Shown: positions 1-10,690, numbered from the stretch's first letter. The stretch: 64,000 bases of DNA from Diploptera punctata (GCA_030220185.1 JASPKZ010007552.1:806001-870000); one strand, 5' to 3'. A program made the numbers and translations. The notes: generated by a model not told the origin, from the letters alone.

Positions 1-1187
1 TGTCGTTCTTAAAAGAACGATTTGATCTACGTTCTTGTGAACTCATGTCTGCTATGTGATAAGACTACTTGGCCGAAATAATTTTCGTTTCCAGGGTTCA
101 CCACGTGGAGGTGAGTCTATCTTTGTGTTATGTACTATAATAACACAATTCATAATTTGTTAACATGCCTGAAGAAGGTACAGTATACCGAAACACCTCT
201 CACTGAATTATATCTTAATAAATATGAAAATCAAATAAAACAAAGTGTTATTCTTATTTAATTAATGAATATGGATTTTCATAAAGTAAACACCAACTCA
301 ATTGATTAGTTATATATATATATATATATATTGGGGCAGTATTTTGGAGTGGTTGTAAAATGTCACTAGGGTTTCACTTTGATTTAATTGTAGATATTGT
401 TACTTGCCCTTCCTCGGTAGCTAGTCGGTTCCTGTTTCAGGGTGAGCGCTGAGACTCCTATCTATAACGGGTTCGGAAGGAGAGTTGCGTGGGAACAGAC
501 AATCACTAATTATTTGAATTATTTTATTTAATTAATCTCTGCCAATTTAAATGCACATTACACAGTGAAAATAAAACTTTTGCGTCCCTGGCCTTCGATA
601 TTTCGCTAATGAGGACTAGCAAATGACTAATGAGTTCGGGAGATTTTCCCTAAGTCCATAATCGTTGTTACAAGATATTTTTTTACTATACAATCAAGAT
701 CTTCTTCCTTCTAAGTGTCGAGTATAAGTGTCAGTGTATTCAATTTTGTCCTCATGAGTTCCGTATCGAAGTCAGGACCAATTATTCCCATATATGGTCT
801 ATACCCTAACTCTCATTTTGATTGGTTAGAATATTTAATCACGTCATCCAAGGGCGTAACTATTTTATTTAAACCACCACCTACCTTTTGATTTTATTCT
901 CACGGCTAGGGACCGTGTTTGCCAGCTTGGGCTTAACGCGATTGTAAATTTGGAGTCTGACATTTCTCCCAAACGTGAGTTTTGAAGCTAGACCCAGATT
1001 AAGGATTTCAGGTCTAATTTGAGGAGTTACATATTTATGACCTCTTTTACTTAGGGTTTCAACCGCTTCTTGTGAGAACTATTTACCAACATGAAACTTA
1101 ATTTATTTTTAACTATATTCTGTTCCTTCATTATTTATTCATTTCTTATATTCATTAATCACTATTAGGGCCGTATCATATTCGTCT

Positions 1188-1190
<3 letters not shown>
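1..1190. other. AT-rich stretch, no gene seen
   Basis: No reading frame, RNA gene or known element is recognised here. The stretch contains a short (TA)n run at about 310-331 and moderately GC-rich blocks around 400-490 and 900-1000 that look like pieces of old repeats. A 16-base segment at 95-110 is bracketed by perfect-looking splice signals (see findings), but nothing else supports an exon. Confidence 0.4.
310..331. repeat. (TA)n microsatellite
   Basis: About ten uninterrupted TA dinucleotides. Confidence 0.9.

Positions 1191-1219
<29 letters not shown>
1191..1219. repeat. (TA)n microsatellite
   Basis: About fourteen TA dinucleotides directly beside the first tRNA-like repeat copy. Confidence 0.9.
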
Positions 1220-1221
<2 letters not shown>

Positions 1222-1225
1222 AAAA

Positions 1226-1370
1226 TTAACGCCTGAACCGGGATTTAAACTCGAGATCTCTAACTGTATACGTTACCGCGATACCAACTTCGCCACTTAG
1301 GCTCTCACTGCGAACAATTTTTTTCTTTTTCTTTCGTGGTATACAATTTTCTATCATAAGATGCAGCAGG
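1226..1370 (-). repeat. tRNA-like SINE (type D), copy 1
   Basis: Read on the minus strand, the segment has a tRNA-like head: an A-box-like stretch around 1295-1310 and a B-box-like GAGTTTAAATCCC around 1235-1250. A related copy at 1518-1640 shares the order of blocks and the sequences around both boxes, so this is a repeat family and not a single tRNA gene. The acceptor stem does not pair well, so a functional tRNA is unlikely. Confidence 0.5.
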
Positions 1371-1517
1371 GCTGTGCTCCTACTGCTATCTTATGGCTTC
1401 TCTAACAAGGAACAGTTTTAATGAGAATATTTACTATATGATAGTAATGCTTTTTTGTTTTTGGATGTTATAATTAAAATTTGATATTTAGCAATGAAAG
1501 CCACATATTTATAAAAA

Positions 1518-1640
1518 AGTAACCCCTGAAGCGGGATTTCAACCCGAGACCTCTAACATTACACGCTAGCACTAATACCACCTTCGTCACTCAGGCTCCC
1601 AGTGCTTTTTTTTCTCATTATATACAATTCTCTATAGTAA
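1518..1640 (-). repeat. tRNA-like SINE (type D), copy 2
   Basis: Second, diverged copy of the repeat at 1226-1370, same strand. The B-box-like GGGTTGAAATCCC lies at about 1530-1545 and the A-box region at about 1588-1605. A T-rich tract follows the tRNA-like part on the other side in both copies. Confidence 0.5.
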
Positions 1641-2185
1641 GAGGCATCGGGAGTAAAATATATATTTTGGGAATCGATTGGGGAAAAGACCGTTAGGAAG
1701 TTATGACATAGACTAGAGTAGGCCTACAATATTCATATATATCTCGTGGAGTGGACTCGATTGTAATGACAGGGAGCAGTGGAAAGTCAGTGAATGTAAC
1801 AATAAACCATGGGGTTGTATAAATTCTACAGTTTAATTTTCTGTACAATGTGAAAATAATATGATATAGCCTGGAATCGAAACTTTTTTTAAATACACCA
1901 CAGATTTGCACTTGCCCGATTTTAGATATTTAATTTTCTACGGCCTTTCAAGCAATTCGATATTTTTAACGCTTCTTTTTGTCTCAAGGTAATCGTCATA
2001 TGCTGAATTTTTTATTCTACTTCGCTGAGTTGTTCGTCTTTCATTACAAAAATAAGTTCTAGTATATTAGTTTATGATGCATTTTATATCCTGTATTTTA
2101 TTATTTAAATAAACTTCTACTCGTGTCCGGCGTGATGTCAATTTGAGCGAAATGAATGCTATGAGTATAGAGAAGTCGTGGAGTG
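1640..2185. other. AT-rich stretch, nothing recognised
   Basis: No conserved reading frame or repeat boundary seen. The 72-codon open frame here encodes no family I recognise and is taken as chance. Confidence 0.4.
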
Positions 2186-2189
2186 AAGT

Positions 2190-2355
2190 TTCGGCAGGGA
2201 TAACGGGAGAAACTCCGATAAAACTTTATCTGGCTCCGATTTGATCACTACGAATCCCACATGGAGTACCCGAGAGGTGGAGAGCGAGTGTCTAACCACT
2301 TCCATGACCGAGCCGCATATTTGATTACAAGCCGACGGGCCGGCGGGCTTTGCTC
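2190..2355 (-). repeat. Possible tRNA-derived SINE
   Basis: The minus strand contains a segment with an A-box-like GGAAGTGGTTAGA and a weak B-box-like GGGATTCG about 45 bases further on. It is followed by a stretch of the kind 'ttctcccgttatccctgccg' that resembles the body of arthropod SINEs. Only one copy is visible in this window, so the call is weak. Confidence 0.3.
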
Positions 2356-2399
2356 GAGTATTAATGTATTCGAAACTTCTAAGCACTAACCAGTTAGTG

Positions 2400-3460
2400 A
2401 CTCTCTAAACTGTGGATTCAACATTATTCTAGGCCAATTTGGACATTTTATTGTTCATTTTCCATCCTCTTATGCAGATGCGTTCTGAACTAGGAATTAA
2501 ACGGCATCAGGGATGTCATTATTCGTTACAACAACTGTGAATTCAATATTGATATTGGTTCTTTATGACTAATTATACAAGCCTTCCCCTTTCAGCCTCT
2601 AAAGATTCCAAGGAAGAAACTTAGGCTTAAATGTAGTCGGAACTGTGACCAATAAAGTTACGCACCCCGAAGACTATGCACTTGACAGTGATAACGAGAG
2701 TTATGGACATTACGTTTACCCCTTCTCACCCTCAGGAGATGTGCCAGCCACATGTTACTCGTTGATATCAATAGGTAAATAAGCGTAACTAAATTGTACC
2801 TGGTTAATAAACTCCCACTAGGGAGCATCCATGTCTCCATGCGGGACGTGTGAGGTATATGCATACATACATCTCACCCCCTGACTCCTCCTGTCATCAA
2901 TCAACAAGCGACCCAGAACATTTGGATTAGATACTAATCTCGACATGTATTTTATTTTTACTTTTCACCCCTCTTCATCCCCTATAGGTCAAATTCGGGT
3001 TTAAATGACTTTGGAACTGTAACCAATCAGCATAGTGATACAGAAAATGATGTATTCGATTCTAATCTTCGCCGTTGTTCTAAATATTATTCATCTCCTT
3101 CTCATTCCCATAGGGGTGCTGGGGTGCTGGGGTCAAACTAGGGCTTATATGGTATCGGAACCGTCACCAACCACTTAACGATATCTAAAACTATTGATTC
3201 GACACTAATCTCGGCCACTTTTCATATCTTATTTTCACCCCTTGTCAACCCATTTTCATCCCTTAGGGGTGCTAGGGTCAAACGCGGACTGAAATATCAT
3301 CTGAAATGCCACTAACTAATTTTCCAATCCCAAAAATTTGTCAATATTCAACCCTTCTCACTCCTCGCCTCTCTTAGGTGTTCTACATGTCAAATTAGGC
3401 TTTAAACTTTACCCCCATGAAACTCTTTTTTTCCAAATTATAAGTAATATGCGTACCGAA
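2400..3460. repeat. Degenerate tandem array, unit ~130-145 bp
   Basis: A block with the order 'ttttcacccc...tcatccc...taggggtgctagggtcaaa...' recurs near 2990, 3110, 3260 and 3375, each followed by a 'gcttaaat..ggaactgtaaccaat' segment; a further diverged unit lies near 2600. Spacing is roughly 130-145 bases. Sequence between about 2650 and 2920 breaks the rhythm and contains a different repeat. No coding potential is seen. The element type is unknown. Confidence 0.6.
2760..2872 (+). repeat. Dispersed repeat shared with 54840-54937
   Basis: The run of blocks 'aaataagc.taactaaatt', 'ctggttaa.aaact.cc.ctaggga' and 'tgtctccatgcgggacg' is matched in the same order at 54840-54937. This shows a dispersed repeat of at least 100 bp, possibly a SINE tail. 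At the other locus it sits between two SINEs. Confidence 0.6.
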
Positions 3461-3694
3461 TTTTGTTGATATTATTTTAGGTGTTCTAGGTATACTGGAA
3501 CATGTACAAGTATTTTTCTTAGCCAATATTGTTTTTCAATTTTACCCATCGCTAAGTATACTAGGGGTTTTACACCTTATAGCCACATTACCGGATCGTA
3601 ATTCATATGTGAAACTAATTTGGTTTAAATTGCACCTGGAGTTGGAGAGTTATGCAACACACACACATACACACACACACACATATATATATAT

Positions 3695-4035
3695 CCGTCC
3701 ATCCATTCATAGTAATTTCTGACCGAGGGCAGGTCTTTCACGTGCAACCACAGCATTCGTTTAATAAGTGGCGACTTTGTAGGTGTAGGTAGGCTGTACC
3801 GTTGCTTTCCACACCAGTGAAGGATGTTGATGATGATACATGATACGGATTTGAATTCGATGATGATGAGATTCGGGGACCGTTTGCGGACCTTAACGTT
3901 TGTTTCCCCTGACACATGTAATACAGCGGGGGTGAGGGGACAAACCCCCCGATAAAAAATATCACCCAGAAAAACTCGTCCCCGATACCGGGTATCGAAC
4001 CCGGGCAGCTAACCTCGAGACCATTGCGGTTGGAC
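3695..4035 (-). mobile_element. SINE type A, minus copy
   Basis: tRNA-derived SINE. On the minus strand it begins with a tRNA-like head with an A-box region around 4010-4030 and the B box GGGTTCGATACCCGG around 3990-4005. A 'ctgggtgat' block, a GAT-rich segment and a 'gtgtggaaagcaacgg' block follow. The same order is found at 48084-48391 and 54939-55282. It would depend on LINE reverse transcriptase to move. This copy is noticeably diverged and is therefore older than the 48-kb copy. Confidence 0.85.
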
Positions 4036-4489
4036 ATATGTCTACGTTTGTGTTTATTTGTGCGCGGCAACTGGTGTCAGGAAACTAAATATATAACATT
4101 CCATCGATTTTATTGTATTGACTATAATGTGACACATATTCATTGGCGTTGCTTCTACGAGAACGGTAATTCACAATTTGTGTATACAGGAGGTGAATTC
4201 AAAAAAGTTGGACACAAATTTCAGAGAGCATGTAGAGAGGTAGAAATACAACAACTTTTGATTAGTAACTTTGTATGGTCTGGAAAGTAATCCTGAGCCC
4301 AATTCACGGGCGGCGAAAGTCGGGGCACTTTCAAAGAGGAACTGGGTTCGATACACTACTTTATGAATTTATGAAGACGCTCCGTCTGTTGTCACACCGT
4401 TAGGTGCAGTACAGTACTTATTTACTCTTCTGTTCACCTCTGATAGTCATTCGTGCGCTCTGTAGGTTGTTTTCATTTCAATATGGTAT

Positions 4490-4795
4490 CTGTAGTGTAT
4501 TATAGAGGCCCACTACAGCATTACTTTGAGATTTGTGATTTTTGTGAAATGGAATACACGTTATCAGAACTTCGAGATATCATTTCATGTATGGAACAGC
4601 AAATGGTAATGCTCGCGAAGCTGAACGACTATATAGCGCACAAAATCCGAACAGACGTCAACCAATCTTCGAACGTTTCACAACGTTCACTACCGACTCG
4701 AGAGACAGGTTCCTTGCCTTCATGGCATCACATACGATTCGAACAGTCGCTATGGAAGAGGAAGTTCTTGCTGCCGTCATTTTACTGAGTTGTTT
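4490..4795 (+). pseudogene. Mariner-like transposase N-terminal (HTH) remnant
   Basis: Two overlapping frames together resemble the N-terminal helix-turn-helix region (the DUF4817 type, from memory) that precedes the catalytic domain in one insect mariner-like transposase group. Visible landmarks are EMEYTLSELRDII in one frame, then MYGTANGNAREAERLYSAQ and NPNRRQPIFERF in another, then RETGSL back in the first. Frame changes break it at about 4590 and 4690. No DDE catalytic domain follows, so this is a truncated, dead copy. Related but separate remnants lie at 21100-22310 and 52734-53470. Confidence 0.65.
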
Positions 4796-4799
4796 ATAA

Positions 4800-5125
4800 A
4801 AAATAACTTATAATGTTGATTATTATATACAGTTTGATGTGTTCCATTATTTCTCCACTACGATGCATTCTTGTAATATTGCGATCCTATTTGGCAATAA
4901 ATAATATGATCAATTTGCAGTGAATATACATAATCTTACATTTGTCATTTATTTTAAAACACCGCCATTTACATTAAATATATAAATGTTTTAAAATTCT
5001 TGTAACTGTATTTAAATAATGATTTTTAGTTAACAGCTTAATCGTATTCGATAAATAGTCCTAACAAATGCCAAGCTTCATTTTCAAATCCTCTAGATGA
5101 TTTGGAAGTCACTCGTGACATTACT
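4800..5125. other. AT-rich stretch, nothing recognised
   Basis: No frame or repeat boundary is seen in this interval, which separates the transposase remnant from an old SINE. Confidence 0.4.
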
Positions 5126-5129
5126 TATG

Positions 5130-5415
5130 ATGACGTGATCCCACTACAGACTTTGAAGACATCTGGGATAGAAGGAGGTTGAAGCTTCCATCTTTCTAGA
5201 CAACCGGCACGAGATATCCGTTGGATTATCAGCCCTACGTGACGCCCAACTTTGCTTCCAGTACATGCATTTGGAACTCATTGCCGTTAGGAACTGAGTC
5301 GACCTCAGATCCATGATGTCACTAGAAAATCTAGTCCAACAAAAAATTCTGGCCCCATCGAGACTTCAACCCATGATTTTCCGGTTTGTAGCGTGATTCC
5401 CCAAACAACTACGGT
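5130..5415 (-). mobile_element. SINE type B, old minus copy
   Basis: Diverged copy of the tRNA-derived SINE seen at 29714-30020 and 59448-59741. Shared landmarks in order are 'gatcccactacag', 'aggaggttgaagc', 'ctagacaa.cggcac', 'cagccctacgtgacg', 'ctgagtcgacc' and a weak B box near 5365-5380. Many substitutions and small deletions mark it as the oldest of the three copies. Confidence 0.75.
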
Positions 5416-6049
5416 ACGGTACTATTAATATTGTATCAAATCATGAACACTATATTTCATGTAGAGTCATTATTAATGAGAAAGCAAATTAATATGGAAA
5501 TACAGTGAGCATTTTGATTTCGTGAGCCGCAAATAGGCTCTATTTTGCCTGATTTATGTGCTGGTATGTTCACTTATAAGTTATAAAAGGCCTATATGTA
5601 TAAATATATGTACTCAAACTGTTCCCAAATATCTCCTAATTTACTTTGTCTAGCTAACAATGTATTTAGTGAAATTGTTTCACTGTTAATATAGTTTTCC
5701 AAATTAGTAAGGCTTCTTTTAAGCACACCTCGTCTTTGGATAAGCCTTTGCCTCACTTTCGAATGACATTTTGATCAATATAATGATCATTGAACAATAT
5801 AACGCAGCAAATATTTCACAAAAAATTAAAAATACATAGAAGTTACATTAACAAAGCACCAACGTTTTAGAAAAAGTAAGTCCATAATATTTTTTGTGTC
5901 AATTTTCATATTACTCCATATTTTGATATTACGATTTCATATTTTGGTTCGATTTTCTTCATAAGTTTCCCGGCTCTAATGATGAATGTAAAGTTTGTAC
6001 GCCCGTAGATTCGTTTAAAGATTAGCATGCCTGGTTCTTTCTCTGGACC
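5416..6049. other. AT-rich stretch, nothing recognised
   Basis: No coding frame or repeat family is recognised. Confidence 0.4.
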
Positions 6050-6207
6050 CTAACTAAGTAACCCGCTTACATTACCGAAATCGTAAGTTCATGGCCACGC
6101 CGACGTAAGTACTCCATACACACCTATCCTGAGATAATGCTTTCTAATCATATTCAGAATAATATACTTCCCTCAAATCATGATTAATATTATACTCCCA
6201 CCTCATT
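6050..6207 (-). pseudogene. LINE type A 3' tail, part 1
   Basis: The minus strand matches the end of the type A LINE at 17567-20875: the region coding GHEPTG, then W.AL.QDR.VWR and the upstream LREV.YTGNDWK motif, all with substitutions. The match stops at 6207 and resumes near 6506, so an insertion of about 300 bp splits the copy. The fragment lacks all catalytic domains. Confidence 0.75.
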
Positions 6208-6505
6208 CTTCTTCTTCTTCTTCCTTCTAAGTATTAGGAACCTTACGGGAAATTCTCGTATAAGACTTGAAAGCATAATAATAGTCCCTTCAATTGGTTG
6301 CTGGCCAAAGGAAGGCAAGACCAGTGATGCGGCTGCCATCTTATAGCCTCTGGTCAGGCTTTTCTGGAGAAGAAAATAAAGGAAAGAAGAAATGGAAGAA
6401 AGGAAAGACTTCCTAGCCCTCGGATGCCCTAATAGCGTCGGAGTCGAAAAAAACAAGAATTAACCAAGAGAGGTTAAATAGTAAAGTTAAAAGAGTGCAA
6501 AACAC
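6208..6505 (-). mobile_element. Short LINE-derived element joining a 5' leader to a 3' tail
   Basis: An insertion of about 298 bp inside a type A LINE tail. On the minus strand its 3' end carries (GAA)n and a 'cctaatacttagaag' end that match the end of the LINE at 61584-62304. Its 5' half ('cgactccgacgctattagggcatccgagg') matches the 5' leader of the LINE at 31125-32110. No endonuclease or reverse transcriptase sequence lies between them, so it looks like an internally deleted, non-autonomous LINE derivative. Confidence 0.6.
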
Positions 6506-6632
6506 AAGTCTGGGCCTATAAACTGGGCTTATTATCTCCGGTTTTCATGTTATTGTTTAATTGCCCATTTGTGTCACATGCCCTGCCTACCGTAGTCTAT
6601 GAGACTTAACTGTTCTTATTATATGCGTTTTC
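6506..6632 (-). pseudogene. LINE type A 3' tail, part 2
   Basis: Continuation of the LINE tail at 6050-6207 after the insertion. The minus strand shows the segment coding SRRLRWAGHV.R in decayed form ('gtctatgagacttaactg' on the plus strand matches the 20.6-kb LINE). It ends by truncation near 6632. Confidence 0.7.
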
Positions 6633-6850
6633 CTATGCTAATTATTAAATTATTAATATGCGCATTCATTATTTACGTACGGAATTTTAATAGAGTAAAG
6701 TAGCAGAAATCGTAAAAATCAGAAAAAAGTGTGCTTAAATGAATAGATCCTACAATGTAGCATTTTTCCTTTTAACAGGATTGTTCATTGAAAATCTATT
6801 TGATAGTTTCATTTAATCACTCATGTCTTACCTGAAAAGGGTATTTCGAG

Positions 6851-6937
6851 ATATATATATATATATATATATATATGTTTCTAACGTTAACAAAAGGTTA
6901 AATATTATAGCTATATATATATATATATATATATATA
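6851..6937. repeat. Two (TA)n microsatellites
   Basis: TA runs at 6851-6876 and 6912-6937 flank a 35-bp spacer. They lie at the left edge of the tandem array that follows. Confidence 0.9.
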
Positions 6938-7905
6938 CAAAAATCAATGTTTGTTTATTTGTTTGTTTGTTTTTTCGTATTCGATGAGCGGCCATACCGT
7001 TGATCCGATTTTGATGTTTTTTTTTTTGCAAAATGTTCAGGAGATTCCCGGGATGAACATGGGCTATAAGGAAGTTCAACTCCTACACGTTTAAAAACGA
7101 CACAATATAACAGTTATGGTTGATTTCGTTCTCACTGCGGTCCGCCACATTTAAATAACTGACACAAGATATTAGTGTATTTAAGTAATTTATTTTCCTC
7201 GCGGTCCGTGACTCTGGATAATATATAAACATTTTTCTCATTCTCACCAACATTTGATCACCGTCTACAGGCCACCCCCTAATCCCAGACACTCAAGCAG
7301 CCAGCCGAGGATCTGGACCCTCGGTGAAAATCAACAACGAGCCTGGCCGGCGAGGGGATGGGTGACCGCCATCATCCCATCCAAAGTAACAACTATTTAC
7401 AAAATTAAACACCTAACTCACACTCAATCACACTCAATAATAATCATCTACACTTAAACACCAATTATACATTTTTATCACATAATTTATGATAACACAG
7501 CTGCTATGTACCTATGAGAGGTAAAAATATTTTTAAAATGAAAAAAACACCATCTATTGGTCGTAAAAGCAACTTCAGCCCGGACGACCAACTTAAGAGT
7601 AAAACTGTAAATGTTCGTTTGTTCAAAATCTCAAGTCTCCGAAAGTTCTTTACTGATTGCTTTGAAATTTTGACACAACGTTTCATTCGAATACGCGCGT
7701 GCTTATACCTGTAACAGGTAAAAGTACCTTAAAAATGAAAACCAGCTCCATCTATTGGACGTAAAAGCAACTTCAACCCGGAACAACAACTTAAGAGTAA
7801 AACTGTAAATGTTTGTTTGTCCAAAATCTGACATCTCCGAACTTTCTTTACCGATTGCTTTGAAATTTTGACACAAGGTTGCATTCGAATGCGCGCGTGT
7901 ATATG

Positions 7906-7998
<93 letters not shown>

Positions 7999-8388
7999 TG
8001 TCATTCCTGTGGGAGGTAAAAATATATTTAAAAAATGAAAAAAAAAGTTCCATCTGTCGGATGTAAAAGCAACTTCAATTCGGAAGACCAACTAAGAGTA
8101 AAAATGTAAATGTTCATTTGTTCAAAATCTCAAATATACAAAAGTTCTTTACCGGTTGCTTCGATATTTTGACACAACGTTGCATTTCAATACGCGCGTG
8201 TTTATTTACACATATGTGTGCATCTTACCTGTGACACGTAAAAATATGTTTTGTTGAAACATGAAAAATAGCTCTATCTATTGAACGCAAACGCAACAGA
8301 ATATACTACATATTTTACGGCAATGAAAAACAATATTTCCATTCAACTTGACTTAGCGAGAGCAACGTGTGGCAAAGTACAGCTAGTA
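6938..8388. repeat. Tandem array, ~200-bp units, ending in CTAGT
   Basis: Units beginning 'acctgt.a.aggtaaaaata' start near 7507, 7707, 8006 and 8226. Each contains 'catctattgg.cgtaaaagc', 'actgtaaatgttcgtttgtt', 'tctttac.gattgctttgaa' and 'ttttgacacaacgtt.catt'. A related but diverged unit occupies 6938-7080. A microsatellite has expanded inside the second unit. The array ends at 8388 with 'ggcaaagtacagctagt' against a TA run. Tandem repeats ending in CTAG(T) beside A/T recall Helitron-type 3' ends, but no hairpin or Rep/helicase coding was confirmed, so the class is open. No coding potential. Confidence 0.6.
7896..7997. repeat. Compound (TA)n(GT)n microsatellite
   Basis: A 'gtatat' run, then uninterrupted TA, then GT repeats, sitting inside one unit of the tandem array. 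The open frames crossing it (polyYI/polyTH) are artefacts of the repeat. Confidence 0.95.
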
Positions 8389-8483
8389 TATATATATATA
8401 TATATATTTATTTATTTATTTCAGAGGTATAGTTTCACTTGATTTGAGATTTTATTTTTTTACAGGCTATTTATTAGATTTTA
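8389..8483. repeat. (TA)n and spacer before Tc1-like element
   Basis: TA run to about 8407, then AT-rich sequence. A TA at 8482-8483 is the left target dinucleotide of the element that follows. Confidence 0.6.
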
Positions 8484-9470
8484 CAGTTAGTGTGCAAAGT
8501 ATTGATACAATTAAAAATATCACTGACATGAATAAATAATTTAATTCATTTTAACTAAATACAAAACAAAACTGTACACCTTTACATTGCACTATATAAA
8601 TTTAACCAAAGGCCGTTCGCTCTGTTTCAACATTACAATTATCGAGTAGAAAATAATTTATACATTAACAACAAAAATTAACAAACAAAAAGTATTGATA
8701 CAGCCTTATATTATGGCTGTTTTGAGCCTTTACTTTTTGCGCTCAGGTACTTGGTTGGGAGCTCTATTGATTCCAAGATGGCTTGGGAGAACAGACCGAT
8801 GAAAATGCTCAGACAGTTACGAACAATTACATACACTGCTAAGCAGAAATATTAACATTAAAGTTATTCTTGATATTAGCTGCTAATTTATATTTGAGGG
8901 TTTTCTCAACAATGTTTCTTTCAATATTAACATATAGTTTTCTAGGACGTTCTGATCTGTGGCTATTTTCGAAATGATTTCATTCGCCAACTCTATTAAC
9001 TATGTGTTGAATAGTTGCTCTAGGACTTCCAATTATTTCACTAATTGCATTTAGCGATTTACACTGATTATATAAACGAATAATTAATTATCATTCTTCT
9101 ACAGTAGTCTCCCTACCCCCTTCCTTTGGGCCCCATTCCAGCGTTCATCTTCACCTAGAACACACACAACTACACGGCAATGTACTCAAAGCTAGAGTCA
9201 ATAGCAAGACTACCAGATTCACCCCAATTTGACTGCACATTCATAATCTGTTGACTGAAACTTTTTGTTTGTTAATTTTTGTTATTCGTGTATAAATTGT
9301 TTTCACTCGTTAATTGTTATGTTAAAACTTAGCAAACTGAGTGTATTTAACTTCGTATAATGTAATTTAAAGGTGAATGCTTTTGTTTTTGAATACACTG
9401 AAGAAATAATTAAATTGTTTACTTCTGTCTGTGGTAATTTTAAGTGTATTAATACTTTGTACACTAACTG
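8484..9470. mobile_element. Non-autonomous Tc1-like transposon with long TIRs
   Basis: The left end CAGTTAGTGTGCAAAG and the right end CTTTGTACACTAACTG are inverted repeats, flanked on both sides by TA (8482-8483 and 9471-9472), the Tc1/mariner target. The similarity continues inward for about 220 bases on each side (8484-8705 versus the reverse complement of 9240-9470). The 987-bp element carries only a fragment of transposase, so it could move only with enzyme made elsewhere. Confidence 0.85.
8860..9125 (-). pseudogene. Tc1 transposase N-terminal fragment
   Basis: On the minus strand, running from about 9125 to 8860, the decayed frame reads GRETTVEE, then CKSLNAISEIIGSPRATIQ with HIVNRVG, then RSERPRKLYVNI. 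This is the paired-like helix-turn-helix region of Tc1 transposases, which binds the terminal repeats. There are at least two stops, and the DDE catalytic domain is absent through internal deletion between the long TIRs. It lies inside the element at 8484-9470. Confidence 0.75.
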
Positions 9471-9472
9471 TA

Positions 9473-10134
9473 TCTCTCTATAGCCGTCCATTCCCATCTG
9501 GGGAAAAGGTGCTCCCTTGCGGGGGTTATCTAACAACGCTAATTTTGTTATGTTTCTTTTCCTAAAGATGCCAAGAGTGACAATTCGTTAGCTCATAGCT
9601 TCAGACAGATATTACTTGGAAGAAAAGGCCGACTAAATTTTGCTCAGCGGCTCTATTTTATTCTTGAGATTTCTTAAGAGACCGATAATATTTCATACTT
9701 GGACCCACAGATTAAAGCATCTTCCAGAGAACGTATCTGTTGCATTTTTCCATCCTAAAACTATCCATCAATCCCGGCCGCGTTTAATCACGTGACCCTT
9801 GGAACCAGAGAGAGGGAACCGAAGAGGATTCATAGGCTCTTATACTGACACAAATGTAGTATAGTATAAATTCAATATATGTAGCATGAGTGAATACAGA
9901 TGTAATGCACTTCATAACAATAAAGTACATAGCAGTTGTTCATGGATGGAATTTCGACCGAGGTTGCAATGAAATTCTCATCATCATCATTTTGAGAATT
10001 TTCCTCATCATTGAGGGTTTCCTCCAACCAATCTTAGTAATTAACATGAATTTAAAATAAATAAATAAATAAATATAAATGACTACGAACTTATAGACTA
10101 TCAGTTTGCAACAAACATTGAAATATTTCCCTTA
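9473..10134. other. Stretch without recognised features
   Basis: No gene found. A short run of TAAA repeats at about 10053-10075 precedes a LINE tail. Confidence 0.4.
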
Positions 10135-10328
10135 ATTTAAATTCTCCATCGTTCTCTGTCCTCTAGGTCTTCAATTGTTACACCAAATTTCCTCATTGAA
10201 TTTTGAATGTTGTTCTTCCAGGTTGTTCTTGCTCTTCCTTTTCTGTTCCTTCTTTCAATTTTCCATGGATAGACGTCCTTTGGTAATCTTCCATCCTGCA
10301 TTCTTCTTACGTGAAATTCTCGTACGTG
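10135..10328 (-). pseudogene. LINE type D C-terminal tail
   Basis: The minus-strand frame reads RRMQDGRLPKDVYPWKIE, then KGRARTTWKNNIQNSMRKFG and DLEDRERW. This is the short tail that follows the reverse transcriptase in many LINEs with the GH(V)xRM...GRxR pattern. The same family occurs on the plus strand at 15817-16150. The fragment has no catalytic domain and is truncated on its 5' side. Confidence 0.75.
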
Positions 10329-10690
10329 AAAATAGATACTCTGAAGTATAAGGATTATTTTAAACCGATGGACAATTGTGACATGTTGTCAGAAAGCAAG
10401 AATAGTCAGATTCTGAAAATTCAGTCAGAGAAAGACACGAAAAGGCAGAAGAATGAGCGGAAAATAAAAATAACAAAACTCAGAACAATAAAACAAGCTT
10501 CAACATCAAGCGATTGAACATAGGATGTGAGAGGTGAAAAAAAAAAATCAAAAGTAGTTTTAAAGGAGGCCGCGAATTTTTAGGATAATACCTGTTTTGT
10601 TACATTAAGAATTCCTACATAAATATTTGGGATAAATCTGGAAACCATTTTATTATGCATTCAAAAGTCTATTGTCATCTAAACGTCTCT
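10329..10690. other. Interval with a 68-codon lysine-rich frame
   Basis: An open frame at 10311-10517 (plus) encodes a charged, lysine-rich peptide ending KQASTSSD. Its first codons overlap the minus-strand LINE tail, and I recognise no family. I regard it as unassigned rather than as a gene. Confidence 0.2.

Noticed and set aside
3661..3694. CA/TA run considered as CRISPR-like repeats
   Set aside because: Simple dinucleotide repeats without spacers; the sequence is eukaryotic. No CRISPR array is present in the window.
3625..4070. Two minus-strand frames of 96 and 110 codons
   Set aside because: They lie over the body of a tRNA-derived SINE and a CA/TA run; no protein family is recognised.
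7703..8091. Frames with long HTHTHT and IYIYIY runs
   Set aside because: Translation of the compound TA/GT microsatellite inside the tandem array.
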